Assembly (NCBI GenBank): GCA_020852925.1
Contig: JADYZU010000083.1
Coordinates: forward strand, 1 to 40,014
Direction: 5' to 3'
Length of the DNA stretch: 40,014 bases
Origin: Rubellimicrobium sp.
Lineage (GTDB): Bacteria > Pseudomonadota > Alphaproteobacteria > Rhodobacterales > Rhodobacteraceae
A program made the position numbers and the translations under genes. Positions 1 to 8,022 of the stretch are shown one piece after another (within the stretch, counting starts at the first letter, position 1; the number at the start of each line of letters is the position of its first letter). The notes under the pieces were generated by a model that was given only the letters and a program-made list of their open reading frames with translations, was not told where the DNA came from and ran no database searches.

Positions 1-951
1 ATGGGCTGGCCGCTGGGCAGCAATGCGGGTGGCGGATCGTTCATCTATCACATTGAGGACAATCAGGTTTATATCGGCTTCGTGGTTCACCTGAACTACA
101 AGAACCCCCATCTTTACCCGTATATGGAATTCCAGCGCTTCAAGCATCACCCGATGATGGCCGAACTCCTCGCGGGCGGGCGCCGCGTCGCCTATGGCGC
201 GCGCGCGATCTCGGAAGGGGGCTGGCAGTCGCTGCCGGACCTGGCCTTCCCCGGCGGGGCGCTTCTGGGCTGCTCGGCCGGCATGGTGAACGTGCCGCGC
301 ATCAAGGGCAACCACAACGCCATGCTCTCGGGCATCGCCGCGGCCGAATCCGCCGCCGCCGCGATCCGCGCCGGGCGCGAGGGCGACACGCTCTCGGACT
401 ATGACCGCGCGGTGCGCGAGGGGCCGGTCGGCCGCGATCTGCGCCCGGTGCGCAACGTGAAGCCCTTGTGGTCGCGCCTCGGCCTCACGCTCGGCATGGG
501 GCTCGGCGGGCTCGACATGTGGGCGCAGACGCTGCTGCGCCTGTCGCCCTTCGGCACGCTCCGCCATGGCAAGACCGACGCCGCCGCCACCGGCAAGGCC
601 CGCGACTTCCGCCCGATCGCCTATCCCAGGCCGGATGGCACGCTGTCGTTCGACCGGCTCACCAATGTGGCCTTCTCCTTCACCAACCACGACGAAGGCC
701 AGCCGCCTCACCTGCGCCTGACCGATCCCGCGGTGCCGATCCGGGTGAACCTGCCGGAATACGCCGAACCCGCGCAGCGCGATTGCCCGGCCGGCGTCTA
801 CGAGGTGGTGGGCGAAGGGGCCGAGGCCACCTTCCGCGTGAACTTCCAGAACTGCGTGCACTGCAAGACCTGCGACATCAAGGATCCGTCGCAGAACATC
901 ACCTGGACCACACCCCAGGGCGGCGATGGGCCGAATTATCCGAACATGTGA
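1..951 (+). CDS. Electron transfer flavoprotein-ubiquinone oxidoreductase, C-terminal part (5' truncated by window edge)
   Basis: This is the last 316 codons of ETF-QO, the membrane-associated flavo/iron-sulfur protein that passes electrons from reduced ETF to ubiquinone. The reading frame is open at base 1; the ATG there is an internal codon inside the conserved GWPLGSNAGGGSFIYH stretch, and the family is about 550 residues long. The C-terminal cluster-binding cysteines are visible in fragment numbering at C262, C285, C288 and C291, the last three in NCVHCKTCDIKDPSQNI, followed by the typical ending WTTPQGGDGPNYPNM. The protein is intact to its stop. It fits functionally with the acyl-CoA dehydrogenase and beta-oxidation genes later in the window, whose electrons would flow through ETF to this enzyme. 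The N-terminal FAD domain lies outside the window. Confidence 0.96.
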   Translation: MGWPLGSNAGGGSFIYHIEDNQVYIGFVVHLNYKNPHLYPYMEFQRFKHHPMMAELLAGGRRVAYGARAISEGGWQSLPDLAFPGGALLGCSAGMVNVPRIKGNHNAMLSGIAAAESAAAAIRAGREGDTLSDYDRAVREGPVGRDLRPVRNVKPLWSRLGLTLGMGLGGLDMWAQTLLRLSPFGTLRHGKTDAAATGKARDFRPIAYPRPDGTLSFDRLTNVAFSFTNHDEGQPPHLRLTDPAVPIRVNLPEYAEPAQRDCPAGVYEVVGEGAEATFRVNFQNCVHCKTCDIKDPSQNITWTTPQGGDGPNYPNM

Positions 952-1291
952 ACCATCTTCCGGCCGCGATCCCCGTCAGGACGGTTGATTTCGCGGCCGG
1001 CCTGTGCCACATTGATCCCATGCCCCGGTGCACCGCAAAGGCGAACTTACCGGGAAACGCGCAGCACGAAGGCCGGATCGGGCCTGAGAAACTCAACTGG
1101 TATCGACATCGACATTGTCGGGTCGAACAGAGTGGTGGAACATGTGTCGTCGGCAGGCCGGACAGGCCGCCTGGACGAAGTTTGTGCGTTCCGGAATTCC
1201 ACCTGCTGCCCGCCCGCCCCCCCGCGCAATCCCGCGCCAGCCCGGCACTCCGCAGTAGCCCTGCGCGCCCCGGCATGGCACAACGGCACCG
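952..1291. other. Intergenic region between ETF-QO and the phosphate acyltransferase operon
   Basis: About 340 bases without a convincing gene; the open frames here lack coding character. The left part holds the inverted repeat at 960-1000. The middle, around 1080-1190, is noticeably less GC-rich than its surroundings. There TCGACA occurs twice in a row (1103-1114), the second copy opening a dyad CGACA-T-TGTCG (1110-1120). This part is the likely location of the promoter and any operator for the five-gene operon starting at 1292. No clear -35/-10 pair was recognised. Confidence 0.5.
960..1000 (+). terminator. Inverted repeat just after the ETF-QO stop, possible terminator
   Basis: Perfect 10-bp arms CCGGCCGCGA (960-969) and TCGCGGCCGG (991-1000) begin 8 bases after the TGA. 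The 21-base loop contains a smaller nested hairpin, CCGT-cagg-ACGG. No T-run follows, so this is at best a weak or factor-assisted terminator. It is the only strong stem between ETF-QO and the next gene. Confidence 0.4.
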
Positions 1292-2224
1292 ATGAGCAGC
1301 CAGTTCCTGTCGCCCCTGACCCCGCAATGCCCCGCGCGCCTCCTTGCCGAGGCCCGCAACCATCCGGTCCCGCGCGTGGCGCTGGTGAATGCCGGTGCCG
1401 CCGCCCCCCTCGCGGGCCTGCGCGAGGCGACCGAGGCCGGCCTCGCCGAACCGGTGCTGATCGGCGACCCCGACCGCATCCGCGCCGCCGCGGGCGAGAT
1501 CGGCTGGGACATCGCGCCCTTCCGCCTCCTTGCCGCCCCCGGCCCCGAGGCCGCCCCCATGGCTGCCGCCCTCGCCCGCGCGGGCGAGGCCGACAGCATC
1601 ATGAAGGGCCAGATCCACACATCGACCTTCCTGCGCGGCCTGCTGCCCTCGGCCATGGGGTTGCGCCACAGGGGCACGGTCTGCGGCCATGTCTTCCACA
1701 TCACCATGCCCGGCAACGACCGCCCGCTCCTGCTCACCGATGCCGCGCTGAACACTGCCCCCGACATCGCGACCCGGCAGGCCGTGCTCGCCCATGCCGT
1801 CCGCCTCGCCCGCGCGCTCGGCCTCGCCACGCCGCGCGCGGCCCTCCTCGCCCCGTCCGAGGACGTGACCATGGGCATCCCCTGCACCGGCGAGGCCGCC
1901 GCCATCGCGCGCTGGGCCAGCGACGCCCTCCCCGGCACCCTCGTCGAAGGGCCGATGGCGCTCGACCTCGTGCTCTCGGCCGAAGCGGCCGCGATCAAGG
2001 GCTACGCCAGCCGCGTCTCCGGCAATGCCGACATCCTCCAGGTTCCCGACCTCTCGACCGGCAACGCGCTCTTCAAGCTCATGTCGCTGGGCATGGGCGC
2101 CTGCGCCGGCGGGGTTGTGATGGGCCTGTCGGTGCCGCTGCTGCTCACCTCGCGCGCGCAGGGCGCCGCCGACCGTCTCGCTTCGGCCGCGCTCGGCGTG
2201 ATCGTCGCCTCCTTGCCGCAATGA
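1292..2224 (+). CDS. Phosphate acyltransferase, short Pta/Ptb type (phosphate acetyl/butyryltransferase family)
   Basis: Predicted 310-residue enzyme that interconverts an acyl-CoA and phosphate with acyl phosphate and CoA in the cytoplasm. Family features seen are the N-terminal PRVALVNAGAAAPLAGLREA segment, the glycine- and acid-rich middle (LAPSEDVTMGIPCTGEAAAIARW), and the C-terminal GNADILQVPDLSTGNALFKLM stretch followed by a glycine-rich GACAGGVVMGL. It matches the catalytic part of the MaoC-fused Pta/Ptb proteins common in alphaproteobacteria, but has no MaoC or DRTGG domain. The start ATG gives the expected N-terminus; no strong Shine-Dalgarno is visible. It ends in an ATGA overlap with acetate kinase, so the two should be translationally coupled and form an acyl-CoA to acyl-phosphate to ATP pair. 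Acetyl versus butyryl specificity cannot be read from the sequence. Confidence 0.88.
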   Translation: MSSQFLSPLTPQCPARLLAEARNHPVPRVALVNAGAAAPLAGLREATEAGLAEPVLIGDPDRIRAAAGEIGWDIAPFRLLAAPGPEAAPMAAALARAGEADSIMKGQIHTSTFLRGLLPSAMGLRHRGTVCGHVFHITMPGNDRPLLLTDAALNTAPDIATRQAVLAHAVRLARALGLATPRAALLAPSEDVTMGIPCTGEAAAIARWASDALPGTLVEGPMALDLVLSAEAAAIKGYASRVSGNADILQVPDLSTGNALFKLMSLGMGACAGGVVMGLSVPLLLTSRAQGAADRLASAALGVIVASLPQ

Positions 2225-3387
2225 TTCCGCCCATGGCTTCATCTTTGCCCAAATACCCCGGGGGTGAGCCCCGCAGGGGCGAGGGGGCAGCGCCCCCTCC
2301 CCACCGCGCCGCAGGCGCGGGCCCGATCCTGGTCCTGAACGCCGGCTCCTCCTCGCTCAAGGCCGAGATATTCACCCCCGGCCTCGAGTCGCGCTTCGCC
2401 GCCCGCGTGCTCGAGATCGGCGGCACCGCCACCTTCCGCACCGACCGGCTTGGCGAACAGCGGGCCGCGGCCCCCGATCATGACGCCGCACTCGCGCTCG
2501 TCCTCGATGCCGCCGCCGCCGCCGGGATCGCGCTCGCCGGGCTGTCCGCCGCCGCGCATCGCGTGGTCCACGGCGGCGCGGAATTCGCCGCCCCCGCGCG
2601 GATCACGCCCCGGGTCCTGGCCGCGATCGAATCCTTCATCCCGCTCGCGCCGCTGCACAATCCCGCCAATCTTGCCGGGATCCGGGCCATGACCCGCCTT
2701 GCCCCGGCGCTGCGGCAATACGCAAGCTTCGACACCGCCTTTCACGCCACCAATCCCGATCTCGCCACCACCTATGCCCTGCCCCCGGCCGAACGCGCCC
2801 GCGGCATCCGCCGCTACGGCTTTCACGGCCAGAGCTATGCCGGCATCGTGGGCGCCCTCGCCCCGCTGCCACGGCGCCTCCTCGCCTTCCACCTCGGCAA
2901 CGGCGCCTCGCTCGCCGCGATCCTCGACGGCCGCTCGGTCGCCACCTCGATGGGCTATTCGCCGCTCGACGGGCTGGTGATGGGCACCCGCAGCGGCGCG
3001 ATCGACGGCATGGCGGTGCTGCGCCTGGCCGAAATCCACGGGATCGCGGGCGCGGCCCGCCTCCTCAACCACGACAGCGGGCTGCGCGCGCTGGCCGGCA
3101 CCAACGACATGCGCGCCCTCCTCGCGCGCTCCGATCCCGAGGCGCGCTTCGCGGTCGAGCATTTCTGCTACTGGGCCGCGCGCCAGGCCGGTTCCGCCAT
3201 CGCGGCCATGGGCGGGCTCGATGCCATCGCCTTCACCGGCGGCATCGGCGAACATGCCGCCCCGGTGCGCGCGCGCATCCTCGAGCTGCTGGCCTGGGCC
3301 GGGCCGGTGCCGGTCCATGTCGTCCCCGCCGAGGAAGAACGCCTGATCGCGGCCGAGGCCCTCGCCCTCATGAGGGCCGGGCAATGA
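2221..3387 (+). CDS. ackA: Acetate kinase (short form, with repeat-derived N-terminal extension)
   Basis: Acetate/propionate kinase, transferring phosphate between acyl phosphate and ADP. Signature segments are ILVLNAGSSSLKAEIF, AAHRVVHGG, ASFDTAFH, YGFHGQSY, GTRSGAIDGM and FTGGIGEHAAPVRARI. The frame begins with ATG at 2221, overlapping the previous stop (ATGA); a second ATG lies at 2233. In normal acetate kinases the NAGSSSLK motif sits within about ten residues of the start. Here it is preceded by roughly 30 Pro/Gly/Arg-rich residues encoded by a dispersed repeat (2238-2299), with no in-frame ATG after it. From 2221 the product is 388 residues, so the conserved part is rather short. The 3' end overlaps soeA by ATGA. 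The upstream phosphate acyltransferase supplies its acyl phosphate. Confidence 0.92.
   Translation: MIPPMASSLPKYPGGEPRRGEGAAPPPHRAAGAGPILVLNAGSSSLKAEIFTPGLESRFAARVLEIGGTATFRTDRLGEQRAAAPDHDAALALVLDAAAAAGIALAGLSAAAHRVVHGGAEFAAPARITPRVLAAIESFIPLAPLHNPANLAGIRAMTRLAPALRQYASFDTAFHATNPDLATTYALPPAERARGIRRYGFHGQSYAGIVGALAPLPRRLLAFHLGNGASLAAILDGRSVATSMGYSPLDGLVMGTRSGAIDGMAVLRLAEIHGIAGAARLLNHDSGLRALAGTNDMRALLARSDPEARFAVEHFCYWAARQAGSAIAAMGGLDAIAFTGGIGEHAAPVRARILELLAWAGPVPVHVVPAEEERLIAAEALALMRAGQ
2238..2299 (+). repeat. Dispersed REP-like repeat, copy A (inside ackA 5' end)
   Basis: Head sequence TTCATCTTTGCCCAAATACC (2238-2257) is followed by two stem-loops: GCCCC-gca-GGGGC (2268-2280) and GAGGGGGC-agc-GCCCCCTC (2281-2299). 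Related copies lie at 6219, 25855-25905 and 26044. This copy is read in frame as SSLPKYPGG at the N-terminus of acetate kinase. Confidence 0.85.
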
Positions 3388-6209
3388 GCGCGCATGACCT
3401 GCCGCTCTCGCCCGGACCCGGCGACACGCTGCGCAAGACCACCTGCTACATGTGCGCCTGCCGCTGCGGCATCGACGTGCATCTCAAGGCCGGCCGCGTC
3501 GCCTATATCGAGGGCAACCGCGACCATCCGGTGAATCGCGGCGTCCTGTGCGCCAAGGGCGCGGCCGGGATCATGCAGGTGAATTCCCCCGCCCGCCTGC
3601 GCGCGCCGCTCCTGCGCACCGGCCCGCGCGGATCGGGCGAGTTCCGCGAGATCACCTGGGACGAGGCCCTCACCCTCGCCACCTCCTGGCTTGCGCCGCT
3701 GCGCGCCACCGCACCCGAGAAACTCGCCTTCTTCACCGGCCGCGACCAGTCGCAAAGCTTCACCGGCCTCTGGGCCCAGGCCTTCGGCACCCCGAACCAT
3801 GCCGCGCATGGCGGGTTCTGTTCGGTGAACATGGCGGCGGCGGGGATCTACACCATCGGCGGCTCGTTCTGGGAATTCGGCCAGCCCGACTGGGACCGCA
3901 CCCGGCTTCTGCTGCTGTTCGGCGTGGCCGAGGATCACGATTCCAACCCGATCAAGATCGGCCTCGGTCAACTCAAGGCACGCGGCGCGCGCGTCGTGTC
4001 GTTCAATCCGGTGCGCACCGGCTACAGCGCCGTGGCCGACGAGTGGTTCGCGCTCACCCCCGGCACCGACGGGCTCGTGATCCTTGCCCTTGTCCATTGC
4101 CTGCTGGCGGCGGGCCGCATCGACCTGCCCTATCTAGCGCAGTTCACGAATGCGCCCTGCCTCGTGAACGAGGATCCCGCCAGCCCGGAGCGCGGCCTCC
4201 TGCTGCGTGATCCCTCGGGCGAGCCGCTGGTGATCGACCGCCGCACCGGCCAGCCCGCGCCCTGGAACGCGCCGGGCGTCGATCCCGATCTGGCCGCCAC
4301 CTGGCGTCATGCCGGCGTGACCCACCGTCCGGTCATGCACCACCTGGCCGAACGCTATCTCTCGCCGGAACACGCGCCCGAGGCGGTGGCCGCCCGCACC
4401 GGCATCCCGGCCGCGCGCATCCGCGCCCTGGCCGATAAGATCGCCCGCACCGCCTTTGACGAGGCCATCACCCTCGACCGCCCCTGGACCGATTTCCGCG
4501 GCCGCCGCCACGCAACGATGACCGGCCGCCCGGTGGGCGTCCATGCGATGCGCGGCATCTCGGCCCATGCGAACGGATTCCAGACCGCGCGCGCGCTCCA
4601 TCTGCTCCAGATCCTGATCGGCGCGGTCGAGACCCCCGGCAGCTTCCGTCTCAAGCCGCCCTGTCCCCGCCCCGCCACCGCCCATCCCCGCCCGCATTGC
4701 AAGGTGACACCCGGCGCGCCCCTCGACGGGCCGCATCTGGGCTATGTCCAGGGCCCCGAAGACCTGTGCCTGACCGCCGACGGCACCCCCGTCCGCATCG
4801 ACAAGGCCTTTTCCTGGGAAAACCCGATGTCGGCGCATGGGCTCATGCACATGGTCATCGCCAATGCCCACGCGGGCGATCCCTACCGCATCGACACGCT
4901 CTTTCTCTACATGGCGAACATGGCGTGGAATTCGTCGATGAACACGGCGGGCACGATGGCCATGCTCACCGATACCGATGCCGAGGGCGCCTATGTCATC
5001 CCGCATGTGATCGTGTCCGACGCCTATTCCTCGGAAACCGTGGCCCATGCCGATCTGGTCCTGCCCGACACGACCTATCTCGAACGCCACGACTGCATCA
5101 GCCTGCTCGACCGGCCGATCGGGGACGCCGACACCGTCGCCGATGCGATCCGCTGGCCGGTGATCGCCCCCGACCGTGACGTGCGCGCCTTCCAGTCGGT
5201 GCTGTGCGATCTGGGCGCGCGCCTCGGCCTGCCGGGGTTCGTCAACGACGACGGCAGCGCGCGCTACGCCGATTACGCCGATTACATCACCAACCACCTG
5301 CGCCGCCCCGGCATCGGCCCGCTGGCGGGCTGGCGCATGGGGCCCGATGGCCTGACCCACGGGCGCGGCGATCCGAACGCCGCCCAGATCGACGCCTATA
5401 TCGCCAACGGCGGCTTCTGGACCGCGCCCGTCCCCGAGGAGGCCGCCTATTTCAAGCCCTGGTCGCGTGCCTATCAGGACTGGGCGGTGACGATGGGCCT
5501 CGCGCAGACGCCACAGCCCTACCTCCTCCAGATCTGGTGCGAACCCCTGCGCCGCTTCCAGCGCGCGGCCGAAGGGATCGGCCCGCACCAGCCGCCCGAT
5601 CACCTGCGCGCGGGCCTGATCCGGGCGATGGACCCGCTGCCGGTCTGGTATCCGCCGACGGGCGATGCGCCTGCCGATTGCGCGGACCACCCGCTCCACG
5701 CCATCACCCAGCGGCCGATGGCGATGTATCACTCCTGGGGCAGCCAGAACCCCTGGCTGCGCCAGATCCACGGCATGAACCCGCTCTACCTGCCGGGTGC
5801 GGTCTGGCGGGCGCAGGGTTTTTGCGACGGCGACTGGGCCCGCGTCACCTCGTCCCATGGCGCGATCACGGTTCCGGTCGCGCTGATGGAGGCGCTCAAC
5901 CCGCACACCGTCTGGACCTGGAACGCGATCGGCAAGCGTCGCGGCGCCTGGGCACTCTCGCCCGGGGCGCCCGAGGCGGCGCAGGGCTTTCTCCTCAACC
6001 ACCTGATCGCCGATCTGCTGCCCCCGGACGGCGACGGGCACCGGCGCTCGAACACCGATCCCGTCACCGGCCAGGCCGCCTGGTTCGACCTGCGCGTGCG
6101 CGTCGAACGCGCGGCGCCCCCGGCCCGGGGCTCGCTCCCCGACATCGCGCCGCAAACCAGCCCGGTGCCCCCCGCGCCCGCCACCCTCGCCTGGAGGGTC
6201 GGCACATGA
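3384..6209 (+). CDS. soeA: Molybdopterin oxidoreductase catalytic subunit, SoeA-like (sulfite dehydrogenase, quinone)
   Basis: 941-residue member of the DMSO-reductase superfamily, resembling the SoeA/PsrA branch. It would carry a bis-MGD molybdenum centre and one [4Fe-4S] cluster. The N-terminal cluster motif is C21-x2-C24-x3-C28 ... C56 (TTCYMCACRCGI ... RGVLCAKG). A cysteine in HGGFCSVNM (C146) is at the expected position of the Mo ligand. The C-terminal dinucleotide-binding domain runs from roughly residue 770. There is no twin-arginine signal peptide, so the subunit should face the cytoplasm, as described for SoeABC of purple sulfur bacteria and roseobacters. It starts in an ATGA overlap with ackA and is followed by the ferredoxin and anchor genes. 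Sulfite is the best substrate guess from subunit architecture; polysulfide/thiosulfate reductase relatives cannot be excluded. Confidence 0.8.
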   Translation: MSAHDLPLSPGPGDTLRKTTCYMCACRCGIDVHLKAGRVAYIEGNRDHPVNRGVLCAKGAAGIMQVNSPARLRAPLLRTGPRGSGEFREITWDEALTLATSWLAPLRATAPEKLAFFTGRDQSQSFTGLWAQAFGTPNHAAHGGFCSVNMAAAGIYTIGGSFWEFGQPDWDRTRLLLLFGVAEDHDSNPIKIGLGQLKARGARVVSFNPVRTGYSAVADEWFALTPGTDGLVILALVHCLLAAGRIDLPYLAQFTNAPCLVNEDPASPERGLLLRDPSGEPLVIDRRTGQPAPWNAPGVDPDLAATWRHAGVTHRPVMHHLAERYLSPEHAPEAVAARTGIPAARIRALADKIARTAFDEAITLDRPWTDFRGRRHATMTGRPVGVHAMRGISAHANGFQTARALHLLQILIGAVETPGSFRLKPPCPRPATAHPRPHCKVTPGAPLDGPHLGYVQGPEDLCLTADGTPVRIDKAFSWENPMSAHGLMHMVIANAHAGDPYRIDTLFLYMANMAWNSSMNTAGTMAMLTDTDAEGAYVIPHVIVSDAYSSETVAHADLVLPDTTYLERHDCISLLDRPIGDADTVADAIRWPVIAPDRDVRAFQSVLCDLGARLGLPGFVNDDGSARYADYADYITNHLRRPGIGPLAGWRMGPDGLTHGRGDPNAAQIDAYIANGGFWTAPVPEEAAYFKPWSRAYQDWAVTMGLAQTPQPYLLQIWCEPLRRFQRAAEGIGPHQPPDHLRAGLIRAMDPLPVWYPPTGDAPADCADHPLHAITQRPMAMYHSWGSQNPWLRQIHGMNPLYLPGAVWRAQGFCDGDWARVTSSHGAITVPVALMEALNPHTVWTWNAIGKRRGAWALSPGAPEAAQGFLLNHLIADLLPPDGDGHRRSNTDPVTGQAAWFDLRVRVERAAPPARGSLPDIAPQTSPVPPAPATLAWRVGT

Positions 6210-6218
6210 GCCTGCTCA

Positions 6219-6249
6219 TCATCTTTGCCCAAATACCCCCGCCGGAGGC
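6219..6249 (+). repeat. Dispersed REP-like repeat, copy B (soeA-soeB gap)
   Basis: The head TCATCTTTGCCCAAATACCC is followed directly by a short GCC-gga-GGC stem. It occupies most of the 100-base gap between soeA and soeB, an operon that is otherwise overlapping or nearly so. This copy is shorter than copies A, C and D. Confidence 0.8.
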
Positions 6250-6309
6250 GCAGGCCCGCACCGGGCGTTCCCGCCACAGGCCGGGCGCCCACCGGACCGG
6301 AGCCCGCCG

Positions 6310-7089
6310 ATGACCGACCTGCCCGCGACCACCGGCCAGCGCCTCGGCCTCGTGATCGACCTCGACACCTGCGTGGGTTGTCACGCCTGCGTCATCGCCT
6401 GCAAGGGCTGGAACACCGAACACCACGGCGCGCCGCTGTCCGACGGCGATCCCTGGGGCGACGATCCGCAGGGCACCTTCCTCAACCGCGTGCATTCCTA
6501 CGAAGTCGTGCCCGACGACGGGGCCCAGGCCCGGATCGTGCATTTCCCGAAGTCCTGCCTCCACTGCACCAACGCCCCCTGCGTCACGGTCTGCCCGACC
6601 GGGGCAAGCTACAAGCGCGCCAGTGACGGGATCGTGCTCGTGAACGAATCGGCCTGCATCGGCTGCGGTCTGTGCGCCTGGGCCTGTCCCTACGGGGCGC
6701 GGGAAATGGATGCGGCGGCGGGGGTGATGAAGAAATGCACCCTCTGCGTCGATCGCCTCTCCAACGACACCCTCCCCGAGGAGGACCGCATCCCGGCCTG
6801 CGTGCGCACCTGCCCGCCGGGCGCGCGCCATTTCGGCGACCTGTCCGATCCCGACAGCGCCCCGAGCCGCCTTGTCGCCGCGCGGGGCGGCTTTGCCCTC
6901 ATGCCCGAAATGGGCACCGCCCCGGTGAACCGCTACCTGCCGCCACGCCCGCGCGACCGGCTGGGCGCCACTCCGCCCGGGCAGGATGCTCCGGCCCCGC
7001 CGTCCCTTCCTGAGCCGGTGGCCGACGGGCCGCGCGGCTTCGTCGCCTGGCTCGACCGGGCGCTCTCGGCCCTGCCCGGGGGGCGCTGA
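6310..7089 (+). CDS. soeB: Four-cluster ferredoxin subunit, SoeB-like
   Basis: 259-residue electron-transfer subunit of the DMSO reductase/SoeB iron-sulfur family. Four cysteine groups for four [4Fe-4S] clusters can be counted: C21/C24/C27/C31, C83/C86/C91/C95, C116/C119/C122/C126 and C143/C146/C164/C168. It would pass electrons from the molybdenum subunit to the membrane anchor on the cytoplasmic side; there is no signal peptide. A GGAG about 7 bases before the ATG supports the start. The Pro-rich C-terminal tail, from about residue 215, is less conserved. It overlaps soeC by one base (TGATG), so the two are translationally coupled. Confidence 0.88.
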   Translation: MTDLPATTGQRLGLVIDLDTCVGCHACVIACKGWNTEHHGAPLSDGDPWGDDPQGTFLNRVHSYEVVPDDGAQARIVHFPKSCLHCTNAPCVTVCPTGASYKRASDGIVLVNESACIGCGLCAWACPYGAREMDAAAGVMKKCTLCVDRLSNDTLPEEDRIPACVRTCPPGARHFGDLSDPDSAPSRLVAARGGFALMPEMGTAPVNRYLPPRPRDRLGATPPGQDAPAPPSLPEPVADGPRGFVAWLDRALSALPGGR

Positions 7090-7976
7090 TGCATCCTGCG
7101 CCGTCGATCATCCTCTTCACCACCTTCTCGGGCGCCGGCTTCGGGCTTTTCTTCTGGCTCGGCCTCGGGTGGCCCGCGCCGGTGCACTGGGCGGCCTTCG
7201 GGCCCCATCTGCTGGCGGGGGCGCTGGCGGGGGGCGGGCTGGTTGCCTCGGTCTTTCACCTGCGCCACCCCGAACGCGCGCTGCGCGCCCTCAGCCAGTG
7301 GCGCTCAAGCTGGCTCAGCCGCGAGGGGCTGGCCGCGCTGGCGGCGCTTCTGGTCATGGCGCTGCATGGCGCGGCGGCGGTGTTCGCGGGGGTGCGGATC
7401 GTGCCTCTCGGCGTGATCGGGGCGGCGCTGGCGCTGCTGACGGTGCTGACCACCGCGATGATCTATGCGCAGTTGCGCACCGTGCCGCGCTGGCACCACT
7501 GGAGCACGCCCGCGCTCTTTCTTGCGCTGGCGCTGGCCGGGGGCGCGATCCTGGCGGGGCAGGGGCGCGCGGCGCTGCCCTTTCTCGGGCTCGCGGCCGC
7601 GCTTCAGCTGCTGTGGTGGCGCGGGGGCGACCGGCGCCTTGCCGGGGCGGGGCACGACCTTGCCAGCGCGACCGGGCTGCGCGGCGGGCGGGTGCGGCTG
7701 TTCGCGCCCCCCCATACCGGCGGCAACTACCTGCTGCGCGAGATGGTCCATGTCGTCGGCCGCAAGCACGCCGCCCGCCTGCGGGCGATCGCGCTCGGGC
7801 TGGGTTACGGGCTGCCGGCGCTCCTGCTTGTGGCGGCGCCGGGCGCGGCGGGGACGGTCCTTGCCGCCCTCGGCCACCTGGGCGGCATCCTTGCCTCGCG
7901 CTGGTTGTTCTTTGCCGAGGCCGAACATGTCGTCGGCCTCTATTACGGCCGCGAACCGGGCGCGCCCCTGCGCTGA
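7089..7976 (+). CDS. soeC: Membrane anchor subunit, SoeC/DmsC-like
   Basis: 295-residue polytopic protein with about eight hydrophobic segments, of the DmsC-type family that anchors the molybdenum and ferredoxin subunits and exchanges electrons with quinone. The cytoplasmic-loop motif SVFHLRHPERALRALSQWRSSWLSREG (shortened: FHLRHPERA, then SWLSREG) is characteristic of SoeC-type anchors. The late KHAARLRAIALGLGYGLP and WLFFAEAEHVVGLYYG stretches also fit. It is the last gene of the operon ptb-type, ackA, soeA, soeB, soeC. The following gene is convergent, with a short 11-bp tandem repeat between them. Confidence 0.83.
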   Translation: MHPAPSIILFTTFSGAGFGLFFWLGLGWPAPVHWAAFGPHLLAGALAGGGLVASVFHLRHPERALRALSQWRSSWLSREGLAALAALLVMALHGAAAVFAGVRIVPLGVIGAALALLTVLTTAMIYAQLRTVPRWHHWSTPALFLALALAGGAILAGQGRAALPFLGLAAALQLLWWRGGDRRLAGAGHDLASATGLRGGRVRLFAPPHTGGNYLLREMVHVVGRKHAARLRAIALGLGYGLPALLLVAAPGAAGTVLAALGHLGGILASRWLFFAEAEHVVGLYYGREPGAPLR

Positions 7977-7980
7977 AGCG

Positions 7981-8012
7981 GCCCGCAACCGCCCCGCAAC
8001 CGCCCCGCAACC
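7981..8012. repeat. Short tandem repeat, about 3 x 11 bp (GCCCCGCAACC)
   Basis: Three near-perfect copies of GCCCCGCAACC lie in the 46-base gap between the convergent soeC and TlpA-like genes. They do not form a clear hairpin. No function is evident. Confidence 0.7.
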
Positions 8013-8022
8013 GGCCCCCGCC

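Noticed and set aside
4134-6155. A 673-residue minus-strand open frame opposite the SoeA-like gene
   Set aside because: Low-complexity Gly/Arg/Val composition typical of shadows; the sense gene has cluster and molybdenum-binding motifs.
7981-8012. A CRISPR-like or regulatory repeat between soeC and the TlpA-like gene
   Set aside because: Units are only 11 bp and contiguous, with no spacers; this is a simple tandem repeat.
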